Notes under the pieces: model-generated
What the model saw: the letters and a program-made list of their open reading frames with translations, nothing else
Databases searched by the model: none
Told to the model about the DNA's origin: nothing
Part shown: positions 30,849 to 39,645 of the stretch, in pieces
Layout of the letters: each line of letters starts with the position of its first letter
Numbering within the stretch: position 1 is the first letter of the stretch
Position numbers and translations under genes: made by a program
Assembly (NCBI RefSeq): GCF_000967965.1
Contig: NZ_LACC01000012.1
Span: 662-64,661 of the forward strand
Length of the DNA: 64,000 bases
Reading direction: 5' to 3'
From: Pseudomonas fluorescens
Lineage (GTDB): Bacteria; Pseudomonadota; Gammaproteobacteria; Pseudomonadales; Pseudomonadaceae

Positions 30849-31469
30849 TTACTCGTGGTCTTCCAGATACTCCATCGCCATCTGTTCGGTCGCCGCCTTC
30901 ATCGACGGCAGCAGGTGCGGCGCCACCAGCATCATGATCTGGTAAACCACCAATCGCACCTCGCCCTGACGATCAAGAATCCGCTGGTAATCCAGTGAGA
31001 ACAGCAGCGTCATGGTGATCTGCTCCACCAGTTGCCCCAGTGCCTGGGTATCGCTGACCAGCAGCCCTTGTGCCTGCAATCGTGCCAGCAGCGACGCCAG
31101 TGTGCGCTTGAGTGCGTTGAGCAGGTTGCGAATGCCCTTGGCCAGCTTCGGCAGGCGTCCGGCGAGGTTCGACAGGTCCTGGAACAGGAACCGGTAATGG
31201 GACAGGCGTTCGACGATCAGGTGCAGGAACAGCCAGTATTCTTCGGGCGCCAGTTCGGCATCGGCCGGTGGATCGAGCAGGGGCGCCAGTTCGCTCTGAA
31301 AGCGTTCGAACAGCCCGAGAATCAGCGGTTCCTTGCCGTGGAAGTGGTAGTAGAGGTTGCCCGGGCTGATCCCCATTTCATTGGCAACTTCCATGGTGGA
31401 GACATTCGGTTCGCCCTTTTGATTGAACAACTGCAGGGCACATTCGAGGATCCGGTCGCGGGTTTTCAT
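30849..31469 (-). CDS. phaD: TetR-family regulator of PHA genes
   Basis: A 206-residue TetR-type protein. The helix-turn-helix is at about residues 22-45 (NVSTMEVANEMGISPGNLYYHF). Known in P. putida as an activator of the phaC1 and phaI promoters responding to an acyl-CoA-type effector. It is the last gene of phaC1-Z-C2-D, 59 bases after phaC2. Confidence 0.94.
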   Translation of the reverse strand: MKTRDRILECALQLFNQKGEPNVSTMEVANEMGISPGNLYYHFHGKEPLILGLFERFQSELAPLLDPPADAELAPEEYWLFLHLIVERLSHYRFLFQDLSNLAGRLPKLAKGIRNLLNALKRTLASLLARLQAQGLLVSDTQALGQLVEQITMTLLFSLDYQRILDRQGEVRLVVYQIMMLVAPHLLPSMKAATEQMAMEYLEDHE

Positions 31470-31528
31470 CCAGTCTTCTTAATCATCGGGTCTTGCCACG
31501 GCCGACAGCGGCCGTGGCTCGTTGAACG

Positions 31529-33211
31529 TCAGCGCACGCGCACGTAAGTACCGGGTGCTGCCTCCATCGGTGGATAGTTCTGGTTGCCGAGGGCCATGTG
31601 GGTTTCTTTCTGCGCGCCGGAACGTTGCTGTATCCAGTCCAGCCATTGGGTCCACCAACTGCCGTCGACACGCTTGGCGTCGTAGTACCAGGCCCGTGGG
31701 TCGCTGCTCAGTTTGCCGTTCTCGACGTAGTTGGCTTTCGGGTTACTCGGCGGGTTGAGGATGCTCTGCACATGCCCACTGTTGGACAGCACGAAGCGGC
31801 GCTCGCCACCGAGCAACAGCGTCGAGCGATACACCGCGTCCCACGGCGTGATGTGATCGTTGATGCCGGCGACGCTGAAGCTGTCGACGGTAACCTTCTG
31901 CAAATCGATCGGTGTGCCACAGACTTCCAGGCCACCCGGGTGAGTCAGCGGGTTGTGCTTGAAGAAGTCCAGCAGGTCGCCATGCAGGGCGGCCGGCAGG
32001 CGTGTGTTGTCGTTGTTCCAGTAGAGGATGTCGAACGCCGGTGGCTCCTTGCCCAACAGGTAGTTGTTGACGAAGTAGCTCCAGATCAAATCGTTGGGGC
32101 GCATCCAGGCGAAGACCTTGGCCATGTCGCGGCCGTCCAGCACACCTTTTTGATAGGAGCGGCGCTTGGCGGCTTCCAGAGTCTGTTCGTCGGCGAACAG
32201 CGTCGCGGGGCTGTCCATCTGACTGTCGAGCAGGCTCACCAGGTAAGTCGCGCTGGACACTCTGCGCAGCTGTCGCTTGGCCTGCAAGTGACCCTGCAAC
32301 GCGGCAATGGTCAGCCCGCCGGCGCAGGCGCCCATCAGGTTGACCTCCCGTGCGCCGGTGATCGCCCGGCAGACGTTCATGGCCTCTTCCACGGCTTCCA
32401 CGTAGGTCGAGAGCCCCCATTCACGATGGCGCACATCCGGGTTACGCCAGCTGATCATGAAGGTTTGCAGACCGTTTTTCAGGGCGTACTGGACGAAGCT
32501 GTTGTGGGGGCTCAGGTCGAAAATGTAGTACTTGTTGATTTGCGGCGGCACCACCAGCAGGGGCTTGGAATACTGCTTTTCGCTCATCGGCTTGTACTGG
32601 ATCAACTCCAGCAGCTCGTTGCGAAACACCACTGCACCAGTGGAGGTGGCGACCGTCTTGCCAACCTCGAACGCTTGCTTGGTGACTTGCCGGGGCAGGC
32701 CATCGTTGTGCAGCAGATCGTCCACCAAATGGCTGATGCCGCGCACCAGGCTGTTACCGCCGGAATTGAAAAGCTCCTTGACCGCCAGTGGATTGAGCAG
32801 GCTGTTGGAGGGCGATACGGCGTCGTTGAGCAAGGTGAACGCGAAGTGGGCGCGGGCGCGGTCGTCCGGGCTCATGTCGCTCTCGTCGATCCAGCTCTTG
32901 ACCTGTTTCTGCCAGCTCAGATAGGCCTGCAGGCTACGGCGATAAAACGGGTTGAGGCTCCACGCCGGATCGGCGAAGCGAGCGTCCTGCGGGTTGGTCG
33001 GGTGCAGGGTTTCGCCCAGCAGCACACGGCCAAGCTGACCGCCGAGTTTGAGTGCATGTCGGGCGCTGTGCACCGGATTGCGCAAGCCATGGGCGGCCAC
33101 ACTGCGCAGGGTCGACAGCAGGTCCCGACCGCGCAGGCCGGTAATCGCACTCTGTGCATTGATGAACGCGGCGGGAGTCGGTAAGGAATCCCTCGCTGGT
33201 TTCTCGCGCAT
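31529..33211 (-). CDS. phaC2: Class II PHA synthase 2
   Basis: Polymerises (R)-3-hydroxyacyl-CoA of C6-C14 into medium-chain-length PHA at the granule surface. The 560-residue protein has the lipase-like box GACAGG with nucleophile Cys296. The catalytic Asp is in INDHITPW and the His in NSGHVQS. It aligns along its length with PhaC1, but the N-terminus and box (A for S after Cys) differ. It lies between phaZ and phaD. Confidence 0.96.
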   Translation of the reverse strand: MREKPARDSLPTPAAFINAQSAITGLRGRDLLSTLRSVAAHGLRNPVHSARHALKLGGQLGRVLLGETLHPTNPQDARFADPAWSLNPFYRRSLQAYLSWQKQVKSWIDESDMSPDDRARAHFAFTLLNDAVSPSNSLLNPLAVKELFNSGGNSLVRGISHLVDDLLHNDGLPRQVTKQAFEVGKTVATSTGAVVFRNELLELIQYKPMSEKQYSKPLLVVPPQINKYYIFDLSPHNSFVQYALKNGLQTFMISWRNPDVRHREWGLSTYVEAVEEAMNVCRAITGAREVNLMGACAGGLTIAALQGHLQAKRQLRRVSSATYLVSLLDSQMDSPATLFADEQTLEAAKRRSYQKGVLDGRDMAKVFAWMRPNDLIWSYFVNNYLLGKEPPAFDILYWNNDNTRLPAALHGDLLDFFKHNPLTHPGGLEVCGTPIDLQKVTVDSFSVAGINDHITPWDAVYRSTLLLGGERRFVLSNSGHVQSILNPPSNPKANYVENGKLSSDPRAWYYDAKRVDGSWWTQWLDWIQQRSGAQKETHMALGNQNYPPMEAAPGTYVRVR

Positions 33212-33327
33212 GAGTCAACACTCCTTCGTCTTCAGGCCAAAAACAAACACACTGAACCAGAACACCATAGACGCTGTAACGGGTTGTTGCGCGGCGTGGC
33301 GTCCTGCCGACCGCTGAACCAGCGGTT

Positions 33328-34182
33328 TTAGCCGCCCAATGGCGCCGGACGCGGATGCATCACCGCGCGCTGGCGCTCCTCTTCCAGGAATTTCATGATG
33401 ATCGGGGCCACCGCTTCAGCCCGGGTAATCAGGAACAGATGCCCGTCATCGATGATGTGCAACTGGGCATTGGGAATCCGCCAGGCCAGCACGCGCATGT
33501 TGATCAACGGGATCAGTGGGTCATCGTCGCCGGCCAGTACCAGGGTCGGCTGGCGGATCTTGTGCAGCCAGTGGATGCTGGTCCAGCCGAGGCCGGCGAA
33601 CAGCTGCCAGTAGTAACCGAGCTTGCCCGCCGAACGCACCTTGGCCGCATGGCTGGCGGCCAGCGTCGGGTCGCGACGGAACGCACCACCGTAGATCATC
33701 GGCGCAATGCGGATCACGTGGGATGGCTGGATGTAACGTCGCGGGCTGGCCATCATCCACAGTACTTTCGGTTTGCCCGGCACCATCACTGCACCCGCCG
33801 CCGTCGCGGCCAGCACGAGTTTCTTGCAGCGCTCCGGATAGTCGTAGGCGAACTGTTGGGCCAGGGCGCCCCCCCAGGACACGCCGATGACGTTGACCTG
33901 CCCGTAGTCGAGATAGTCGAGCATCCGCGCCGTGAGTTTCGCCAGCCCCGGAAAGCGATAGGGCCGGTTCGGTGTCGACGAACCGCCGACTCCGGGTACG
34001 TCGAAGGCGATGACTTCCAGGTCGGGGTCCAGCGCCGCGATGAACGGGAACACCAGCTCCAGGTTGGCGCCGATGCCGTTGAAAATCAGCAGGGGCGTCA
34101 AGTGAGGCTTGCCGGGGCGTACCGCCGTGCGGAGCGTCTGGCCATCCAGATCGACGGTACGGAATATGAAGGGTTGCGGCAT
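33328..34182 (-). CDS. phaZ: Intracellular PHA depolymerase
   Basis: A serine hydrolase that mobilises stored PHA, located on the granule. The 284-residue alpha/beta-hydrolase has its nucleophile Ser102 in GVSWGG, and a catalytic His in DDGHLFL near the C-terminus. Position between the two synthases is the hallmark arrangement of mcl-PHA pseudomonads. Confidence 0.95.
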   Translation of the reverse strand: MPQPFIFRTVDLDGQTLRTAVRPGKPHLTPLLIFNGIGANLELVFPFIAALDPDLEVIAFDVPGVGGSSTPNRPYRFPGLAKLTARMLDYLDYGQVNVIGVSWGGALAQQFAYDYPERCKKLVLAATAAGAVMVPGKPKVLWMMASPRRYIQPSHVIRIAPMIYGGAFRRDPTLAASHAAKVRSAGKLGYYWQLFAGLGWTSIHWLHKIRQPTLVLAGDDDPLIPLINMRVLAWRIPNAQLHIIDDGHLFLITRAEAVAPIIMKFLEEERQRAVMHPRPAPLGG

Positions 34183-34227
34183 GCTTCTGGCCCTGTGGGT
34201 CGCTATCTCAAATTCATCCCCAATCCC

Positions 34228-34319
34228 CTGTGGGAGCGAGCCTGCTCACGAAGGCGCCGGATCAGTCGACATCAATGTTGAATGATCAAACGCCATCGCG
34301 AGCAGGCTCGCTCCCACAG
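34228..34319. repeat. REP doublet between phaC1 and phaZ
   Basis: CTGTGGGAGCGAGCCTGCTC (34228-34247) and its complement at 34300-34319 flank a ~50-base spacer. It lies in the gap between two genes of one operon and may separate phaC1 from phaZ transcript levels. Confidence 0.85.
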
Positions 34320-34339
34320 TGTGGGGCGAGGTGTGTCAG

Positions 34340-36019
34340 TTACCGCTCATGTACATAAGTGCCCGGTGCGGCTTCACCCGCTGGATAGGCCTTGTTGCCC
34401 AGTTTTAGCGGAGCTTTTTTCAGGTTGCCCGAACGCTGTGCCTGCCACGCCTGCCAGTGCAGCCACCAGGAGTCGGCGTGCTTGGTCGACTCTTCCTGCC
34501 AGTCATCGGCATTGGCGGGCATTTCGATGCTGGTCATGTAGCGCGATTTCGGATTGCCCGGCGGGTTCAGAATGCTCTGGATGTGCCCGCTGCTGGACAG
34601 CACGAATTCAACGTTGCCGCCGAACAGTTGCGCCGACTTGTAGCAGGAGCGCCACGGAGTGATGTGGTCGCTGGTGCCGGCCAGGGAGAAGATGTCGGCG
34701 GTGACCTTCTTCAGATCGATCGGCGTTCCGCACACTTCCAGTGCATCGGCACGGGTCAACGGGTTACTTTTGAACATTTCGATCAGGTCGCCATGGAACG
34801 CGGCGGGCAACCGGGTGGTGTCATTGTTCCAGAACAGAATGTCGAATACCGGCGGCTCGTTGCCCAGCAGGTAGTTGTTGACCCAGTAGTTCCAGATCAG
34901 ATCGTTGGGGCGCATCCAGGCAAAGACTTTCGCCATGTCGCGGCCTTCGAGCACACCGGCCTGGTAAGACTGGCGCTTGGCGGCTTCGAGGGTTTGTTCA
35001 TCGACGAACAGGGCCACGTCGCTGTCCAGGGTGGTGTCGAGCACGCTGACCAGCAGGGTCAGGGCGTTGACCTTGTTCTCGCCGATTGCCGCGTAGTGGC
35101 CCAGCAGCGCGGTGCAGGTGATGCCGCCGGAGCAGGCACCGAGCATGTTCACGTCTTTGCTGCCGGTGATGGCGGTGACCACATCAACCGCTTCCTTGAG
35201 CGCTTCGATGTAGGTCGACAGACCCCATTCGCGCTGCTCCTTGGTCGGGTTGCGCCAGCTGACGATGAAGGTCTGCATGTTGTTGCGCAGGCAGAACCGC
35301 GCCAGGCTTTTTTCCGGGCTCAGGTCGAAAACGTAGAACTTGTTGATTTGCGGCGGTACCACCAGCAGTGGGCGTTCATGCACCTGCTCGGTGATCGGCT
35401 TGTACTGGATCAGCTCCAGCACGTCGTTGCGAAAGACCACCGCACCCTCGGTCACGCCAAGGGTCTTGCCGACCTCGAATGCGCCCATGTTGACCTGGCT
35501 CGGCATTCCGCCGTTATGCACCAGGTCCTTGGCCAGATGCGAGAGGCCATCGAGCAGGCTCTTGCCACCGGTTTCGAAGAAGCGCTTGACCGCCGCCGGG
35601 TTGGCCGCCGTGTTGGTCGGGGCGAAGGCCTCGGTCATGAGGTTGATCACGAAGTGCCCGCGGCTGACGTCCTTGGCCGGCAGGTTACTGTCGTCGATCC
35701 AGTCGTGGAGCTCCTTGCGCCACGCCAGGTAGGTTTGCAGATAACGTTTGTAGAGCGGGTTCTGGCTCCAGGCCGGATCCGCGAAGCGACGGTCATCGCT
35801 GGTCGGCAGCAGCTCGGATTTGCCGAGCAGCACGTTCTTGAGTTCAAGGCCGAAATGAGCGACATGCTTGGCGCTGTGAATCGGTTGCTTGATGGCCTGC
35901 CTGAGCACCATTCGAGCAGAAGCCAGTAGATCCTTTCCACGCAGTCCAACGACAGGATTCAGCCCCAAGGTGTTTTCCGAGGCTTGACTCTTCAAGTCAT
36001 CGTTATTCTTGTTACTCAT
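34340..36019 (-). CDS. phaC1: Class II PHA synthase 1
   Basis: The main mcl-PHA synthase. The 559-residue protein has nucleophile Cys296 in GACSGG, and the Asp and His in TSDHITPW and SSGHIQS. It is the first gene of phaC1-Z-C2-D. The 259-base upstream gap holds a sigma-54-like element and palindromes. Two synthases with different substrate preference are usual in this group. Confidence 0.97.
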   Translation of the reverse strand: MSNKNNDDLKSQASENTLGLNPVVGLRGKDLLASARMVLRQAIKQPIHSAKHVAHFGLELKNVLLGKSELLPTSDDRRFADPAWSQNPLYKRYLQTYLAWRKELHDWIDDSNLPAKDVSRGHFVINLMTEAFAPTNTAANPAAVKRFFETGGKSLLDGLSHLAKDLVHNGGMPSQVNMGAFEVGKTLGVTEGAVVFRNDVLELIQYKPITEQVHERPLLVVPPQINKFYVFDLSPEKSLARFCLRNNMQTFIVSWRNPTKEQREWGLSTYIEALKEAVDVVTAITGSKDVNMLGACSGGITCTALLGHYAAIGENKVNALTLLVSVLDTTLDSDVALFVDEQTLEAAKRQSYQAGVLEGRDMAKVFAWMRPNDLIWNYWVNNYLLGNEPPVFDILFWNNDTTRLPAAFHGDLIEMFKSNPLTRADALEVCGTPIDLKKVTADIFSLAGTSDHITPWRSCYKSAQLFGGNVEFVLSSSGHIQSILNPPGNPKSRYMTSIEMPANADDWQEESTKHADSWWLHWQAWQAQRSGNLKKAPLKLGNKAYPAGEAAPGTYVHER

Positions 36020-36059
36020 CTACGACGCTCCATTGTCCTGAGACGAGTACCGGGTCCTG

Positions 36060-36075
36060 CTGTGTAGTCACACAG
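36060..36075. promoter_or_regulatory. Palindrome CTGTGT-N4-ACACAG before phaC1, possible operator
   Basis: A perfect six-base dyad with a four-base centre, 41 bases upstream of the phaC1 start and downstream of the sigma-54-like element. The protein that might bind is unknown; PhaD is one candidate because it acts on this promoter in P. putida. Confidence 0.35.
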
Positions 36076-36145
36076 CCAATGCCAGGTACTACTGCTCGGG
36101 GTGACCGTTAATACTGCATCGCTGCTTTTTTAATGCAGAGAGCAC

Positions 36146-36161
36146 TGCAGGGAACTTGCCA
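36146..36161 (-). promoter_or_regulatory. Sigma-54-like promoter upstream of phaC1
   Basis: On the minus strand TGGCAAGTTCCCTGCA has the invariant GG and GC separated by exactly ten bases, as RpoN requires, with consensus TGGCAC-N5-TTGC otherwise mostly matched. It is 127 bases before the phaC1 ATG. It overlaps a perfect palindrome, GGAACT-TGCC-AGTTCC (36151-36166). A sigma-54 promoter was, as I recall, proposed for phaC1 of P. aeruginosa. Confidence 0.5.
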
Positions 36162-36278
36162 GTTCCATTGGTTACCCGAGTTTAATTTTTTTCGCAAGCA
36201 GGCCAATCGGCGGCCCTGGAGCGGAGCATTCAAACAGATGAAATTAGAAAATGCCCTCTAAAGAGCAAGAGGCTCGGA

Positions 36279-36656
36279 TTAGAGCATCAGCTTGACGACG
36301 GATTCGTTCGGGTCGCGGGTTTTTCCGGCGGCTTTTAGCTCGGCCAGATAATCTTCCCAGAGTGCGTCATAACGTCGCCCCAGTTCGTACAGATATTCCC
36401 AGGTGAACAAGCCGCTGTCGTGGCCGTCGTCGAAGGTCAGTTTCAGTGCGTACTGACCGGCCGGTTCTACTTTGGTCAGTCCTACGTTGATCTTGCCAAA
36501 TTGCAGGATGGGTTTGCCGTGGCCCTGGACCTCGGCGGAAGGAGAATGCACGCGCAGGAACTCGGCGGGCAGGGTGTATTCCTCACCGGACGCGTATTTG
36601 AGCGACAGGGTTTTCGAGGCTTTGTGCAGCTTGATGTCGGTGGGGAGTTGGGTCAT
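36279..36656 (-). CDS. DUF971-family protein (gamma-butyrobetaine hydroxylase-like N-terminal domain)
   Basis: A 125-residue single-domain protein. The LKYASGEEYTLPAEFLRVHSPSAEVQGHG N-terminal part and DDGHDSGLFTWEYLYELG are family marks. The isolated domain is widespread in proteobacteria and has been discussed as an iron-sulfur-related factor, but its role here is unknown. It follows hslVU on the same strand, with a REP palindrome between. Confidence 0.8.
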   Translation of the reverse strand: MTQLPTDIKLHKASKTLSLKYASGEEYTLPAEFLRVHSPSAEVQGHGKPILQFGKINVGLTKVEPAGQYALKLTFDDGHDSGLFTWEYLYELGRRYDALWEDYLAELKAAGKTRDPNESVVKLML

Positions 36657-36684
36657 GAGCGCCGTTCCGTTATGGATGGAACCC

Positions 36685-36712
36685 TGTAGGAGCGAGCTTG
36701 CTCGCTCCTACA
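36685..36712. repeat. Single REP palindrome after hslU
   Basis: A perfect palindrome with arms TGTAGGAGCGAGC and GCTCGCTCCTACA around TT, in the 64-base gap between hslU and the DUF971 gene. Confidence 0.8.
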
Positions 36713-36720
36713 AGTATGGC

Positions 36721-38058
36721 TTACAGGATATAACGGGACAGGTCTTCGTTCTGCGCCAATTCACCGAGGTGGCTGTTGACGTAGTCGGCGTCGATCTGGA
36801 TTACCTTGCCGTCATGGACACTGGCCAGGTCGCCGGCGCTGAACGACACCTCTTCGAGCAGGCGCTCGAGCAGGGTGTGCAGGCGACGGGCACCGATGTT
36901 TTCGGTTTTCTCGTTGACCTGCCAGGCGATCTCCGCGATGCGCTTGATCCCGCTCGGCTGGAACTCGATGTCCAGGCCTTCGGTTTTCAGCAGTGCGCAG
37001 TATTGCTCGGTGAGCGAGGCGTGAGGCTCGCTGAGGATGCGTTCGAAATCCTCGGGGCTCAGGGCCTTGAGTTCGACACGGATCGGCAGGCGGCCTTGCA
37101 GCTCAGGCACCAGGTCGCTCGGCTTGCTCAGGTGGAACGCACCGGAAGCAATGAACAGGATGTGGTCGGTCTTGACCATGCCCAGCTTGGTGTTGACGGT
37201 GCAGCCTTCGATCAGCGGCAGCAGGTCGCGCTGTACGCCTTCGCGGGACACATCGACGCCACCGGAATTACCGCGTTTGGCGACCTTGTCGATTTCGTCG
37301 ATGAACACGATGCCATGCTGCTCGACTGCTTCCAGGGCCTTGGCCTTCAACTCTTCATCGTTGACCAGGCGGCTGGCTTCTTCGTCGCGCACCAGCTTGA
37401 GCGCTTCCTTGACCTTGAGCTTGCGGGCTTTCTTCTTGCCCTTGCCCATGTTGGCAAACAGGCTTTGCAGCTGGTTGGTCATTTCTTCCATGCCCGGTGG
37501 CGCGGAGATATCGACGCCGGCCATTTCGGCGACTTCGATTTCGATCTCCTTGTCATCCAGCTGACCTTCGCGCAGGCGCTTGCGGAACAGCTGGCGGGTG
37601 TTGGAGTCGGCAGTCGGGGCGTCGTCGCTGCTGAAGCCCATGCGTGCCGGTGGCAGCAGGGCGTCGAGGATGCGCTCTTCGGCGGCGTCTTCGGCGCGGT
37701 GGCGAACCTTGACGATTTCCTGCTCGCGCAGCAGCTTGATCGCAGCATCGGCCAGGTCACGAATGATCGACTCGACGTCGCGGCCGACATAGCCGACTTC
37801 GGTGAACTTGGTCGCTTCGACCTTGATGAACGGTGCATTGGCCAGTTTGGCCAGGCGACGGGCGATCTCGGTTTTACCGACGCCGGTCGGGCCGATCATC
37901 AGGATGTTCTTCGGCGTTACTTCAACGCGCAGCTCTTCAGGCAGCTGCATGCGGCGCCAGCGGTTGCGCAGGGCAATGGCGACGGCGCGCTTGGCATCGT
38001 CCTGGCCGATGATGTGGCGATTGAGTTCGTGGACGATTTCACGGGGAGTCATGGACAT
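36721..38058 (-). CDS. hslU: ATP-dependent protease ATPase subunit HslU
   Basis: The AAA+ unfoldase of the HslUV protease. The 445-residue protein has Walker A GPTGVGKT at residues 56-63 and Walker B IVFIDEID near 255. The I domain between them is rich in charged residues. The C-terminal tail ends LSRYIL, the peptide that docks into HslV. It lies 54 bases after hslV. Confidence 0.97.
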   Translation of the reverse strand: MSMTPREIVHELNRHIIGQDDAKRAVAIALRNRWRRMQLPEELRVEVTPKNILMIGPTGVGKTEIARRLAKLANAPFIKVEATKFTEVGYVGRDVESIIRDLADAAIKLLREQEIVKVRHRAEDAAEERILDALLPPARMGFSSDDAPTADSNTRQLFRKRLREGQLDDKEIEIEVAEMAGVDISAPPGMEEMTNQLQSLFANMGKGKKKARKLKVKEALKLVRDEEASRLVNDEELKAKALEAVEQHGIVFIDEIDKVAKRGNSGGVDVSREGVQRDLLPLIEGCTVNTKLGMVKTDHILFIASGAFHLSKPSDLVPELQGRLPIRVELKALSPEDFERILSEPHASLTEQYCALLKTEGLDIEFQPSGIKRIAEIAWQVNEKTENIGARRLHTLLERLLEEVSFSAGDLASVHDGKVIQIDADYVNSHLGELAQNEDLSRYIL

Positions 38059-38112
38059 AGTATTTAAAGGACCTCAAGCAAGAATGAGCCGTGGTGCGGT
38101 GGCTGCACGGGC

Positions 38113-38643
38113 TTACTCGGCGCAGTCCTGCTCCTCAATGGTCTGAGTGTGATTGGTGAATACGCAGATGTCGGCGGCGATGCCGAGGGCGGTTTCGACG
38201 ATTTCCCGGGCCGACAGATCGGTTTTCTTCAGCAGCGCGCTGGCAGCGGCCTGGGCGTAACCGCCGCCGGAACCCATGGCGATCAGGCCTTCTTCGGGTT
38301 CAACCACATCGCCGTTGCCGGTGATGATCAGGGAGGCGTCTTTGTTGGCGACCGCGAGCATGGCTTCAAGGCGGCTCAGGGAGCGGTCGGTGCGCCATTC
38401 TTTGGCGAGTTCGACGGCGGCACGGACCAAATGGCCCTGATGCTTTTCAAGCTGGCCTTCGAAACGTTCGAAGAGGGTAAAGGCGTCGGCGGTGGCACCG
38501 GCAAAACCGGCAATGACCTGGCCGTGGTACAGGCGGCGAACTTTTTTCGCGTTGCCTTTCATCACGGTATTACCAAGGGAAACCTGGCCGTCGCCGCCCA
38601 TGACGACTTTGCCGTGGCGGCGAACTGAAACGATGGTGGTCAA
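38113..38643 (-). CDS. hslV: ATP-dependent protease proteolytic subunit HslV
   Basis: The peptidase of HslUV, an N-terminal-threonine protease. I set the start at TTG 38643, giving 176 residues, because removal of the initiator exposes Thr-Thr-Ile-Val-Ser as in E. coli. GGAG lies nine bases upstream. The only in-frame ATG, at 38691, falls inside the sigma-32-like -10 and so cannot be on the message. The [14 protein letters not shown] and [11 protein letters not shown] segments are conserved. Confidence 0.93.
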   Translation of the reverse strand: MTTIVSVRRHGKVVMGGDGQVSLGNTVMKGNAKKVRRLYHGQVIAGFAGATADAFTLFERFEGQLEKHQGHLVRAAVELAKEWRTDRSLSRLEAMLAVANKDASLIITGNGDVVEPEEGLIAMGSGGGYAQAAASALLKKTDLSAREIVETALGIAADICVFTNHTQTIEEQDCAE

Positions 38644-38689
38644 GGGAAGAGTCTCCACGCAGCGGGGCGAAAATGCCTTATGCAAACTC

Positions 38690-38716
38690 ATATGGGGGTG
38701 GTGGAGCGTTTTTCAA
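38690..38716 (-). promoter_or_regulatory. Sigma-32 (heat-shock) promoter of hslVU
   Basis: On the minus strand GGTTGAAA (core TTGAAA 38716-38711), a 13-base spacer, and CCCCATAT (38697-38690) closely match the RpoH consensus CTTGAAA / CCCCATNT. The predicted start lies near 38683, giving a ~40-base leader to the TTG start. Confidence 0.75.
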
Positions 38717-38753
38717 CCGTAGGGCGCGGCGGGGGACGAATGGCGTGCAATAA

Positions 38754-38889
38754 CTGTGGCGAGGGGGCTTGCGCCCGCTGGGGTGCGAAGCGCCCCCAAA
38801 ACCCGGACACCATGTTGCTTCAGACAAGTCCGGAATTCCGGTTTTGCGGCCGCTGCGCGACCGAACGGGGGCGAGCCCCCTCGCCACAG
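38754..38889. repeat. REPIN-like inverted REP doublet upstream of hslV
   Basis: Outer arms CTGTGGCGAGGGGGCTTGC and the complementary end at 38889 bracket internal G/C-rich hairpins. It is the third copy of the GTGGCGAGGG type; its inside differs from the copies at 5056 and 13159. It lies between the FtsN-like gene and the hslV promoter. Confidence 0.8.
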
Positions 38890-38930
38890 GGTTTTGTGGG
38901 CAACCTCAAGCAAGGTGCCCACAGGGAGCG

Positions 38931-39644
38931 TTATCGGCTTTGGCGTTGTTGTAACAGCAAGTTGCTAAAGCCTGCGCCCGCCAATTGTTTCTGCGCAGTG
39001 GTCAGTTGTTCGCGGTTGCTGAACGGTCCGACCAGTACTCGATACCAGGTTTCGTCCTTCACCGTGCCGGACTCAACCGCCACGGCCTGGCCCAGCAGGA
39101 TGATCTGCGCCCGAACCTTGTCCGCATCAGTCTCTTTGCGGAACGAGCCAGCCTGCAGGAAAAACTTCGTCACAGGCGCAGCCTTGACCGGCGGCGCAGG
39201 AGGCGGAGTAATCCCGGCCAAGGCAGCCTGGGCGCGAGCCGTGTCGATCTTCGCCGCTTCGGCCGGGGTGACCGGCGTGGTCGGGATGGCCGGCACTTGC
39301 GGCGTCGGCAGGGTTTTTTCCGGCACGGCATCCGGCGGCACGATGACTTCCGATTCCGGCAGCAAGGTGTAGAAGTCGTACTTCGGCTTCACCGGTTGCG
39401 TCGGGCTCGGCGGGGTCTTGTTGGCCTCGGCGATCTTGCTGGCTTTCTGCTGTTGCTGTTGCTCGACTTTTTCACGCTTGACCGTGTCGCTGCCTTTGCC
39501 CGGTTCCAGCTTCATCAGGAATACGATGAAGGCGCCGACCGTCAGGCCGATGGCCATCCACAGCCAGCCCGGGATCGGTTGCTTTGCAGGAGCTTGGTAA
39601 CGGCTGGCGCCACGTTTGGGTGCAGGTTTTTTCTTGGCAGCCAA
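38931..39644 (-). CDS. SPOR-domain cell-division protein (FtsN-like)
   Basis: A 237-residue bitopic inner-membrane protein. A basic N-terminus (AAKKKPAPKRGASR) leads to a TM at about 26-44, then a Gln-rich coil and a Pro/Thr/Ala-rich periplasmic linker. The C-terminal SPOR domain (about 158-232, FFLQAGSFRKETDADKVR) binds denuded septal peptidoglycan. The start is TTG, one base after the argS stop, so it is expressed with argS. Confidence 0.88.
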   Translation of the reverse strand: MAAKKKPAPKRGASRYQAPAKQPIPGWLWMAIGLTVGAFIVFLMKLEPGKGSDTVKREKVEQQQQQKASKIAEANKTPPSPTQPVKPKYDFYTLLPESEVIVPPDAVPEKTLPTPQVPAIPTTPVTPAEAAKIDTARAQAALAGITPPPAPPVKAAPVTKFFLQAGSFRKETDADKVRAQIILLGQAVAVESGTVKDETWYRVLVGPFSNREQLTTAQKQLAGAGFSNLLLQQRQSR

Positions 39645-39645
39645 C

